Part shown: positions 1 to 10,133 of the stretch, one piece after another | How the letters are laid out: the number at the start of each line of letters is the position of its first letter | Position numbering within the stretch: the stretch's first letter is position 1 | NCBI GenBank assembly: GCA_010093705.1 | Contig: MU006089.1 | Span: 3,516,173 to 3,580,172 of the forward strand | Source: Patellaria atrata CBS 101060 | Lineage: Eukaryota > Ascomycota > Dothideomycetes > Patellariales > Patellariaceae | DNA length: 64,000 nt | Reading direction: 5' to 3' | Notes under the pieces: generated by a model | Databases searched by the model: none | What the model was told of the DNA's origin: nothing | What the model saw: the letters and a program-made list of their open reading frames with translations, nothing else | Made by a program: the position numbers and the translations under genes

Positions 1-146
1 GTAGGCAGCGTAAGAAGAAGAGAATACAGAAGCAGGGGACCTTAACAAAGGGAGATGGAGAGGATATACTTGCTCAAAGGGAGGCTACGCAGCAGGTAGA
101 GCGTAAAAGGCGTCAAGGAGGAGCGCAGTCAGGCCAAAGCCGATAA
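1..146 (+). mobile_element. C-terminal remnant of a Fot1/pogo-type DNA transposase
   Basis: From base 3 an open frame of 47 codons ends with TAA at 144-146. It is very basic and Gln-rich and contains the phrase KKKRIQKQGTLT followed by an acidic turn, an LAQRE stretch and a second basic tail. This layout is what I know from the C-terminal tails of fungal Fot1/pogo (Tc1-mariner superfamily, DDE_1) transposases. The catalytic part would lie left of the window, so I cannot say whether the copy is whole. Downstream, two similar words ending in CTCGCTT at about 310-341 could belong to the terminal repeat, with a TA just after, but the left end needed to prove it is missing. The family is an inference from the tail composition alone. 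Confidence 0.5.
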
Positions 147-667
147 GCTCTTACACGCTGTAGCCGCTGCAGAGAACCTGGCCATATCTCACGTACATGC
201 AGGAAAGATACTCTCGATACTACTTAATCTATAACAATAATATATATATACAATACTTTAATGGGTTGTTGAGTTATACGCTTGTGGAGGTGCAGAAAGT
301 TGCTGGGGCTGGCGACTCGCTTGTACTGGCGTCTCGCTTATAACCTACATTACAGATGAATGCATGAGAGGCTTTCCGTCCCCGTCAGGGGATAGTGATA
401 GTATTTAGTTCGTATATCACCAGCAGTACTCTGTACGTGAGAAGTAGCAAACGCAATAGACACGAGCTCTCGACGTCGACAAGACAGGAAAGAGATTGAG
501 AGAATAACCCATATTTATGCAACTCAATGCTGTTATCGGGAGAAGGACCCTTGCAGTACAGAGCCCGGAAGTATTTCGGCCCCGCCCGCGAGCGAAATTG
601 GTAATTTTTGAGCTTCGTGCTTGGAAAATTCAGTGTTGACGGATTAGTGGACGCTGCAATCCTAATC
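147..667. other. Gene-free stretch: transposon tail and PUS7 promoter
   Basis: This stretch holds the probable 3' non-coding end of the transposon remnant, with an AT-rich (TA)n patch near 238-252, and then the promoter and leader of the PUS7 gene. An open frame reaches upstream of the PUS7 start to about 608, but it begins with TTG, so the ATG at 668 is preferred. The 94-codon minus-strand frame at 385-669 resembles nothing I know. Confidence 0.4.
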
Positions 668-3197
668 ATGTCTTCCGATCACGACGATGAACACCCTCGA
701 AAACGTCTGCGACTATCGGATGATAGTAACCTTCCAACAGCTTCAGTCGTCCCTCAAACCGGCCTCCTATCGCCTCAAGCAAAACCTACTGAGCCGAATA
801 ATAATCACCAATTGGTAGATCCTACGTTGAAGGAGCAGGTTGATAAGGAGCTCAAGGCTGGAATTCGAGCATACATATTACCGGAAATTCCTAGCTTTTC
901 TGGCATTCTCAAGCAAAGGTATAGCAAACTCGGATTTGCAAATTACCACAAAAGCTGTGTCATAGCTGATACCATTTTAAACAGATTTACAGACTTTCTC
1001 GTTAACGAGATACTACCCTCCGGTCAGGTACTACACCTCAAGAACCTGGGCGTGCCGCCTGATCCCAGTGCGGAAGCAGAGGAAAAGACTAAAACGTCTT
1101 CAGAACCATCGGAACAAGCTGTGTCTAACGATGTACCTCAAGAGCACCCGACGGCGAACAAGACGGAAACACACCTGGGGGATGACGAGCGAAAGCATGG
1201 ACAGAAAGACTTCAAACCTGTACCGTACTCTTGATTCGCAAGTCAAGTCCGAACTGTACTGATGGCGGATAACACAGATTTCTGAAGATGACACAGCTCG
1301 AGTTCACGCTATCTTCTCTGAAAAGATCACAGCGGACATTTTATCTTTATACGAACGCGCCGCGAAGCATCCAAATAAGAAGGCGCGTGAGTTCCCTTCG
1401 ATTGTGTCTGATGTAATAGCAAGCAAAGAAGACCGAGCAAAAGCACACCGACTCATACGAGAAGTATGCAACTCCCGCCTTGAGACGGCGACCGAGGGTG
1501 ACAACTCGATTAAGATATCGGCCGCGCCTCCCCGGGAGAGCCAGCGACGACAAGATAAGTTACAACGTGAGCGTACAGGTGGTCGGTCGGGGAAGGGCAG
1601 GCTAGGATGGGACGAACTCGGCGGAGAGTATCTACACTTCACGCTCTACAAAGAGAATAAAGAGACTATGGATGTTATATTCTTCATCGCCAGTCAAATG
1701 AAACTAACAACGAAGCACTTTGGGTTTGCTGGGACGAAAGATAGGAGAGCTGTCACGACTCAGCGAGCATGCGTCAAACGCGTTCAAGCTCAGAGAATGT
1801 TTGACGTAGGCCAGTCCCTTTACAACGCGAAACTAGGTGATTTCGAATATCTCCCGCATGGTTTACAACTTGGTGATCTGAACGGTAATGAATTTGTTAT
1901 AACACTAAAAGACTGCCATTTTCCTGGAGAGGAGGGATTAGACCACTCATCTCGTCTCCAACTGGCTGAAGGTGTACTGGAACGGTCTATAACAGCATTT
2001 CGTGAGCAAGGATTCATCAATTATTATGGCCTTCAGCGATTTGGCACCTTCTCTGCCGGTACTCAGGAGATTGGCTGCAAGATCCTCCAGGACGACCTCT
2101 CTGGTGCAGTTGAGCTCATTATGTCATTTCCTGATTCCTACCTCGAGAATAACGGTTCCAGTCCCTCAGAACCTAATACAGACATCAACACAAAAGTTTC
2201 CATGGACCTCAAGCAACGTGCCGAAGCCCTCCATATCTGGAAAACAACGAAATCCGCCAAAAAGGCGCTCGAGATTCTCCCGCGCAGGTTCTCCGCCGAA
2301 ACAAATATCATCAAACACCTCGGATACTACGATCAGCGCAAGAAGACCTATTCACGCACGCAAGACTACCAGGGCGCACTCATGCAGATCCCACGCAACC
2401 TCCGCAACATGTACATCCACGCATACCAATCACTCGTCTGGAACGAGGCTGCCGGCAAGCGCTGGGAGCTCTACGGCGCTAAAGTGGTGGAAGGTGATCT
2501 GGTCCTCGTCCACGAACATGCGGCTAAGGAAGAAGGCTTCGTGGCCCAAGACGACGTCGACCAAGATGGAGAAATCGTCATCCACGCCAGCGCAGCCGAC
2601 CCATCCAACAAGAGCGGTAAGCCATCCGTCGAATTCGAACGTGCGCGTCCTCTCTCCAAAGCAGAGGCTGAAAGCGGACGGTACACGGTTTACGATATCG
2701 TGCTGCCGCAACCCGGCTGGGACGTTATTTACCCACCGGCGCCGAATGGGGTTGGCGCATTCTACAAGGAGTTTATGGGCTCGGAACGTGGAGGAGGATT
2801 GGATCCGCACGATATGCGGAGGAAGTGGCGCGATATCAGCTTAGCTGGTAGCTATAGGAAGTTGCTCGCGAGACCATCGGAGATTGACTGGCAAGTCAGG
2901 AGTTATGAGAAGGATGAGGAACAGTTGGTCGAGACTGATCTAGAGAGGTTGGAAGGGTTCACGGCAGGTGATAGTGAGGTAGTGAAGTCGGAGGATACTG
3001 TAGAAGGGGTCGTGGAGAAGGACGGTGAGGGAAGGGCGGATGTAAAGCTGACAGAGGCAGATCGGGAAAAGATCGCGGTAATTTTGAAGATGCAATTGAG
3101 CTCTAGCACTTACGCGACCATGGCCCTTAGGGAGTTGATGAAGGCTGGAGGCGTTCGAACGTTCAGGCCTGATTATTCAGGCACAGTTGCTGCATAG
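668..3197 (+). CDS. PUS7: TruD-family tRNA/snRNA pseudouridine synthase Pus7
   Basis: Three exons are inferred: 668-918, 985-1219 and 1278-3197, giving 801 residues. Pus7 converts uridine to pseudouridine in tRNAs, U2 snRNA, 5S rRNA and mRNAs, in nucleus and cytoplasm. The TruD signature GFAGTKDRRAVTTQ is present with the predicted catalytic Asp at residue 317, and the second family motif NYYGLQRFGT lies near residue 415. The N-terminus has a basic PRKRLR patch that may be a nuclear signal. Intron 1 (66 bp, GT at 919, AG at 983-984) has no stop and is a multiple of three; splicing it joins GILKQR to FTDFLVNEI, the conserved family reading. Intron 2 (1220-1277) ends in ACAG. An acidic, Lys-rich tail insertion (residues about 695-750) is typical of fungal members. 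The gene is convergent with the 7TM-RGS gene. Confidence 0.93.
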
Positions 3198-3535
3198 AGA
3201 GTAAATTCAGACTTGTTCTTTCGGAGCAAGGATCGTAGGCGAATCAGTCTCAGAAAATCTAAATACATTGTTGTGTAAGACCCCAGTACCTTTGGGTATC
3301 TTTGTGTGAACTCCTTGACGCCAACCGTACTCTGGCTTCCATTACCACACCACCCGAAGAAAAGGGATATAAGACATAAACACTAGACTTGCCACCAAGA
3401 CCTTGCAATTTAGAATGGCCCATTATCGAGTAAGTAGCTCATTCCTTCACCAGAGGGTTTAACAGAGTTTAACTGGTGAATTATCGCACAGTATATGGAG
3501 TCCATCGATAAGAGCCGACAGGCGGAAGTACAACC
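3198..3535. other. Convergent intergenic region
   Basis: These 338 bp separate the stop codons of the convergent PUS7 and 7TM-RGS genes and must hold both 3' UTRs. I see no further gene or clear structured terminator. Confidence 0.5.
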
Positions 3536-5647
3536 TCAAGCGTCCGATTGGATAGAGGAGTTGAATCCTGGTTTAATCGGACTGTAAAGAGTTCCTTCGG
3601 AGGATACTACGGTGAATGAGTCCGAGTCTGGAGACTCAATGAACCTATTGACCATTGTCAGCAAATATCTGGAAGAAGAGGTAATGAGCAATATAGTAGA
3701 CCAACCTCGCCCAAGTGTTCCTGAATACATCAAGCTTGACAATTTCATAGGCCTGGTCAAAGATCGTACGGCCGTCCTTGCGAAAGTCCTCAGGAAGTTT
3801 GAAATCATTGGCATATGCGAGGCAGCCATGAGGGTCTTCGCTGATAGACTTCAAAGATTTCTCAGAAATAGGTGTAGAGGCTCCATCGGATGTCTCCCAG
3901 GGGGCAACGATAGAAACCGACTTTTCGCTTGCAGCCTTCTCGGGTGTGTATCTCAACTGTTTGAAAAAGGTACTCAGCTCATTGTAGGTACGGCTGTCGA
4001 TGTTGATGTTAAGTTCTGCCGTGTCAGGGTTGATCAAGCGAAACCAGATAAGCGCGGCGTGACGATATCGTTCGTGCAGTGGGATCGTCGTCAGGCGGTT
4101 TTGTACCCATTCAGCGTCCCATCTGGCCCTGAAGTCCTTCACTTCACGAAGGAACAGAACCGTCTCTGACGTGAGGGTCTTGCGCGACGCCCAGTCCATG
4201 AAATCCTTCCAAGAAGTATTTAGACATTCTTCAAGCGAGCTCATAGAAAGGAGATGCTTTCGCCGGTCCGACGCTGTGGTATCCATCGTACCTGAGTGTG
4301 GATCGTAATGCTTCATGAACTGCATCTTTCGAATCTTCGTCTGGCGAACATCTAAAAGAGGGAAGACAATTTGGACTAGTTGCATGACTAGCAACCCGGG
4401 TAGGAACCTAAATTTTAAAGTCAATACAAAGAACATCACGAGTCATGTGAGTAAGATTTGGTGAAGGTTTGGTGAAGTGAGACGATTGAGTGAAGGCTGG
4501 TCTGACGTAAGGTAACCGACTGTCTAACGTTCGAACTTGCAACAAAGGTTTTGTACTTACCATGCTGCCGGAACGAAATACCTATTGATATTATCTACCG
4601 TAGGACCCTTTACATAGAGAAAAGTTACCCAAAGTGGTGTTCCGGGGAGTCTAACACGCTCATTAGCATGGTTTCTTTCCACTTTTCTGGGTGAGTCTCC
4701 TTATTTACCCTGCGATTACAGAAAGTTTAGTCTGCCAACCCCAGTAATGAGTGTCATGGATATTACGAATTTGCAGAAGGAGATATGGCCCAAAAAATAA
4801 CGTCCAAAGGAAATGCCAAAAGATGGACGGCAGCCTAGGAATAACGTAAATGCTCATAATTCAGATTGAGGCCGGGAATAAGAGAGGAATACCATTCTAG
4901 TCCACGTCGACATGCGATTGGATCGACAGCTTCTCCAAAAATTCCATGTGACGCATGGAAGCGACGAGAGCCGGAGAACAGGAATATGGTCAACACCAAC
5001 TACAATATACGGACGAATGTTAGCGTTAGGCCACAGGTGGTCATTCCCCAATGGAAGATAATTTAGCAGCCTTACCTGACATAAGAGTCCCACAATGATA
5101 CCAACGTACGTCCGTTTTACATAATCTTGAGACTTGTACCATGTAAGTAATCCTTTGGGATTGAACTTGAGAGGAGCCCACTTCTCACGGAGAGTTCCCT
5201 GAGACAATCGTCTTTGGGCATCATAGTAATACAATAGGCGTACATTTGAAGCTACGCGGTGTCAGTAAATAGCTATCAGGAGTACTTGATGCGGAGAAAG
5301 GGTAGCTTACCTTGGAATAGGGCGATTGCCAGAGGGAAGATGACACTCATGAACCAGAATTCCATACGGCAACCGAAAAGGCCATTTGCTGGATAGACGC
5401 TCACGATGATCATAGCATAGATCTGAGTTGCAACGATGGAGCCACATAGGATGGGGAAACCGCGTAACTTGATAGCGAATTCATTGCGGTTGCGGTACAG
5501 AAAGAAGAGCCCTGTGACGACAAAGAGGGTCCAAATGATTGCTATGGTGATGTATGCTCCACCAAGGGCATCAAGGTTCGGGGAACCACCGTCGAAGCCA
5601 CCTAGGGCCATGTCTTTTGTGATATTATCGAGAGACACTCCTGTCAT
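3536..5647 (-). CDS. Seven-transmembrane protein fused to an RGS domain (GprK-like)
   Basis: Seven exons on the minus strand are inferred: 5311-5647, 5076-5251, 4893-4999, 4709-4834, 4561-4650, 3706-4407 and 3536-3644, giving 548 residues with every junction in phase. The first five exons encode hydrophobic helices, with family-like phrases such as GGAYITIAIIWTLF and FFGPYLLLQIRNIHD. Exon 6 holds an RGS domain from about residue 333, recognisable by SWKDFMDWASRKTLTSETV and by KLDVFRNTWARF across the last intron. RGS domains speed GTP hydrolysis by G-alpha subunits; a 7TM-RGS fusion is known in fungi as the GprK class and in plants as AtRGS1. The last intron (3645-3705) has a weak GTTGGT donor but a good CTGAC branch site; reading through it gives a shorter, unlikely tail. 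An ATG at 5698 could add 17 residues. Signal and ligand are unknown. Confidence 0.85.
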
Positions 5648-8523
5648 TATGGTAAGAATCAGGTCGACGAACGAAAACAGAAGAGGAGATGAAATCAAAT
5701 AGCAGAAGGGCGAGATTCGGTAGAGACTGACTTGGTTAAATTGAATTAATGAAAGAGAAGGTTGTAGGTATAGGTGATTTGAGGACGTTTACGATGAAGC
5801 TTCTGTCGTAGCTCATAAGAAGTTCAAGTGGACTGGACGGGAAGGTTGAGTGAAGGTGAGGTACGGAAGGAATTGGAAAGATATATTCCCCAGATGAGGA
5901 AGGCTCATGGGATGCTAGATGGGAAGGAAGGGACTTTCCGCCTGGGACTTTCCAGTTTTACGGTTCGGTCCAGTTCTTCTGCAATAACCCGGGTCCAGTT
6001 CAAGCCAAACCGACCTTTAGATGCAGCCGGTCACGACGGTAACAGATGGTCTGCAGGTATCGGGAGTCCAGATGTAAAAGCGTGGAGTGATGCTCGCACA
6101 GCGAGGAACACGTTTTTTGATGCTCACAGGGAGGTCATCGATCGACTCGTGAAGTATTCAGAGAGAGAGTACACACTGTGGAGCACTAAGGTGCTGGAGC
6201 TGCAGTCGGGTAGCATAAGTAAGGTAAGGTAAACCTTGACTACGATTAGGGAGCCATCATTTGAAATTAGGGGATTGTGGAATAAGCCGATCTCGATTTC
6301 TTGATTTCTTAAACCCTTCTCTCCGCCCAGAGTCTTGCACGCCTTGTTCATTATCATACTCGCCTATGATTTACGGTACCTTACCGCTTAGGAGTTGCAC
6401 AGACACAAGAGCGGTCATGGACGACTAAAGAGAGGGTAGTTCTAAGAGAAGTGATAAGGCTACCAGGATTCAGTTTCGGGAAGTTTGTGTGATGCACCGA
6501 CTCTACCTTCATTCAACCTAAGCACTGACAGCAAACTGACAGGAACTTCATCTGTTAATTTGGCTCTAGAGTTCAAACTAGGTCGAATTCTTTGTCTCGA
6601 ATGTATCATCATTACCTACCCGTCTGCTGTTCTCGAGTAGCGGGAACGTCAACTGAGAAGTACCGTACAGAGTAACAAGATGCGGTACCTTAGCTGAGAT
6701 CCAGGCATCAGTTCTTCGCTCTTGCCAAGCCTGGCTGCATACCTAAATTCGTTATTTGGGCTGAAGCACGTTTGTGTTTTAGAAGGAAGCAAGAGAAGGA
6801 AGGGAAGGGACTGATGGGTTGACGTGTCGAGAGACGTTCCAGATAATGTTCCAGAAGAAAGCCATATCTGGTAAGCCCATGGCATCTTTTAAGGTTCTTA
6901 CCCCAACCTGGAAGTACCCTTGTAACCTTACCGTATGGTGGAAAGTGGTGGGGTCCAGAGTGCGTGATGGCTCCCTTTTCCGAGGAGTATGGTTGGTTCG
7001 CTTCTTGATGCTTCAAAGCGATCTCCGACATGATCGTCGCTTGGATTGAAGTCAAGAGAAACCGTATCACAATGCTATTACTCTGTCGACCACGTTATCA
7101 TCCGCTTTGTAGAAAAGGTGCCCAATTAATTGGTTGAATTTCCCATTAAGAACGTGTATGTATAGCCGTTGTTGTGTCAAAGAATCGTCTCCCAGGGAAT
7201 CTTCAAACGTTCCAGTTCTTCAACAGCGCCATCATCGGTTGTTCTACCTAAGGTACACCGGCAGTAAGTAGGTAACCTTAAGGTATGCAGTAGAACTAAC
7301 CTAATAAGGTGATCAGCCAGGGGCGAGCGTACCTATCTCTGCATACGCTTACGTCGGGTACCTTAAGGTATGGACCAGCACGGCCAGACACTCGATATCG
7401 GTAGCAAAACTATCACAGTTCTGTCATTTCATGACTTCACTTTCCATCATTCTGCAAGTTGAACCAGGAATAAGGTAAGATTTCTCGTATTTTTCCGCGT
7501 GGCTGAAGTCAAGTTACGCCATCCCAGTCCTCAGATCCTCTGAATTGACAGTACAGATCGAGCTTGGCTTTACTACAGGCCTTAGGGGCGCGTGGGACGC
7601 TCATCTTACCTACACAGAGGTTTTCTTATTAGAAACACGTTCGACGGATTCCGGGGGAGAGCGGATACAAGTAGTATCGTCCCGTTTTACATGAGGTGGA
7701 GGGGTATGACGGTAAGACCGTCGGTGGGACTGTACGCACCAAAGTATGCAGATCGATCTAGTAAAGGCATCGGCAGGAATGACCGTTCTCGGCTGGAACC
7801 TACAAGTTAGTGGTATATCCCGTCCTAGAAAAGAAAGCTGCATGTCGTTCCTGTTAACTAAATCAATAGAATAAGCAATTGCATACGGTGGTACAGTACG
7901 GGGCTGTCATCAGTTGGGCCAGTGGGGTCCAGTAACATGGAATACGGGAAAAATTGTAAGAACGTGCAATAATATGGTCACATAATCTGGATTCAAGCAC
8001 GTATAGTTTTAGACATGCAGGTTCTCCATGCAGTACAGTAACTTGCGAACTTGTCCCCTGAGCTTCATTGCTTATATCCCTTGTTAGAGTGTTCACCCCT
8101 CTAGTACCCTTCAGTTTTAACATAGTCCTTAAGTTAGGCTGTACAGGAATTTCGAAACCCCGCGAAGAGCCCAAACGTACGTAGGATCTAGCCGCACAGT
8201 GAAGCGGAATCCATCAGCACTTCTGGCTCAAGAGCCAACCTCTAATCCTTCAGCGCGTGGTATAGAGGCAGGGAGATTCCAGACGTAGCAAGGAGACAAT
8301 AAGGAATGGTACAGAACTGAATTCGAAGCAGCCAAACTTAAGCTTGTATACATACAATCGTAAGCTGTCGAACTGGAATACTTGAAAATCTTTTAACCCT
8401 TTTCGCCCCGAACTCTTTTGAACACCGATCCTCTTGAGCTCTTCATTAAAATTCATAAAGCCATTGCGTCGTACAATGTTATCCACCATATTATTGCAGT
8501 AATTGCAAAGATCAGCACTGGAA
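5648..8523. other. 2.9-kb gene-free tract with recurring GGTACCTTA words
   Basis: No recognisable gene is present. A 134-codon plus-strand frame (5828-6232) opens with GTG and a 120-codon minus frame (6708-7070) also lacks an ATG at its head; neither resembles a family I know. The word GGTACCTTA or its complement recurs near 6375, 6683, 7249, 7275 and 7357, the last as the near-palindrome TACCTTAAGGTA. The first 200 bp above 5647 are the promoter of the 7TM-RGS gene, and the part just below 8524 is the 3' flank of the zinc-finger gene. Confidence 0.4.
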
Positions 8524-9562
8524 TTATCGACGTGCCAATCCACCCCTGCCCCTGCCTCTGCCTCGTCCAAAACGAACACTAGGTGGGACAAACCTAAGAG
8601 AAGACATAGATTTCGTGATATCATTCATGTCAGCATCTACGGTTGTTGATTCGCACACTACACACTGATCACCTGTCTGTGTCTGTTCGAGCCTTTCTTC
8701 GTTTTCTTCCACAGGTAATATTTGTGTAGTTTCACTGGTTGACTCTCCGGTTACAAATGTTGAATCGTTGCCCACCACAGCATTGCTGCGCCTTCTCTCA
8801 ATCATTGCTGATTTCGCTGCCGCTGAACTACGCCTTCGATTGGTTGGCCGAAGCATCGAGTTACGCTTGTCCAAGCCATCATTTACAATGAAAAAGTCAT
8901 AATTCCTTGGAAACTGATGTTTATCGATGACATGGAACCGTCGTTTCTGGGGGGTGGAACATAATCTCTCGCAGCCCAAGACGAAGCATCCGTACTGTGT
9001 ACGAAATCAATTAGCGATCACGAATACTCACAGTACAAGGTTCAAGGAGAAAACCACGTAAATCATACCGGAATAAGGAAGGTTAGATTTGCAAATAATT
9101 GCTGAAATTTCCTTCCAGCATCTTCAATACTAGAACGTGAAGTAAAATGTAGGTAACAGGATCAAATTTACTTACCGTTTTTTCTCCCTTCGCTCTTCGA
9201 GCTTCGTTGAGTGGGTCGTGGTTTTCTGCAATATGAAGGCCTAAATAGTGGTCCGACGGGAAGTTTTTGTTGCATTCGAGACACCTGTTGACATGGAATT
9301 TTTGATAATGTACTTCGTAATCCTCATATGAAGCGAACGATTGAGATTGATGTGGCGGTAAATGGCATTTCATCACTTCTTGTTGACTAGTGGTTACGGA
9401 CTTATCACCAAGATGCGTATATTTCGGGGAATGGTATTTGTCGTCGGTTGTAGAACGAGTCTGTAGCGAGGGCAACGTCTCGAGAGAGTGAGTTATATCT
9501 ATTGAATTTGATTCTGTGTCTGAAGAAGACGAAATCGATTCATCTCGTGAGCGTTTGACCAT
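8524..9562 (-). CDS. ZNF511-like C2H2 zinc-finger protein with RG-rich tail
   Basis: Two exons, 9176-9562 and 8524-8994, give 285 residues. The start at 9562 is the first ATG (MVKRSRDE). A Ser-rich acidic head is followed by zinc-finger material: Cys66, a SYEDYEVHYQKFH motif, then Cys94-x2-Cys97 with His110 and His115 in FPSDHYLGLHIAENHD. After the intron comes YGCFVLGCERLCSTPQKRRFHVIDKHQFP. This order and spacing matches the ZNF511 family, conserved from fungi to mammals and poorly characterised. The C-terminus is basic and then ends in alternating Gly-Arg (RFGRGRGRGRGG), a likely RNA-binding or arginine-methylation tail. The intron 8995-9175 is longer than its neighbours. It is divergent from the EST1-like gene across 571 bp. 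Molecular function is unknown; the nucleus is likely. Confidence 0.8.
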
Positions 9563-10133
9563 GGTCAATATTGGCGAGAGAGCTTTACTGGTTAATAAGT
9601 CGTGTCGGCTCTGGTTGTTGATTCTCCCCTTGGCGACTAATATTCAGTCGGTAGACTATTTTATTCTGATGACTATCTCTAGCTAACAAAGTCAAATCAA
9701 AATATAAATGACCGCTTGGGAGCTTTCACAACTGTAGAACTACAGGTATGTACAGTATAAAGTGGTTGATGGATGTCGACACTCGGTTGAGGAGGGAAAT
9801 CTTGGCTCGAAAGCGCATCTGATTGAACAGCGCATCGTCAGCAATCCCGACCTTTTCCTTTCATACTCGTATTCCGTACCACAATCTCAATCTCGCCTTA
9901 GGCACTCGTCTCCTATTTAATACCTTCTAGGTCATATGTACGGCGTATGATATTGTCTCAACTGGACTTCCTTCCTGCCCTACCCCACATATAGCCCTCC
10001 TCTCCAACGCTCTTGCGCTCCGGACAACTGCTGCCATCCATGGATTGCAACGGAATAACCGTCTCCCTCAACTTCAACTCTCATATTTGACCTGGAGGCG
10101 CGATCGCAGGCTCACTCATGAACCTCTTCTTCC
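9563..10133. promoter_or_regulatory. Divergent promoter between ZNF511-like and EST1-like genes
   Basis: This 571-bp region separates two start codons on opposite strands, so it must hold both promoters. A pyrimidine-rich stretch with several CTTCC and CTCC runs at about 9855-10080 precedes the plus-strand gene, as is common just upstream of fungal genes. No TATA box is clear. Confidence 0.45.

Noticed and set aside
2002-2844. 280-codon plus-strand frame
   Set aside because: It lies in another frame of PUS7 exon 3; the low-complexity Ser/Arg/Thr composition and the clear TruD domain in the true frame mark it as a shadow.
3415-3588. Possible 37-residue two-exon gene starting MAHYR
   Set aside because: It overlaps, in antisense, the terminal exon (3536-3644) of the 7TM-RGS gene and resembles no known protein.
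5828-6232. 134-codon plus-strand frame upstream of the 7TM-RGS gene
   Set aside because: Starts with GTG, has no recognisable motif and sits where the promoter of the minus-strand gene must lie.
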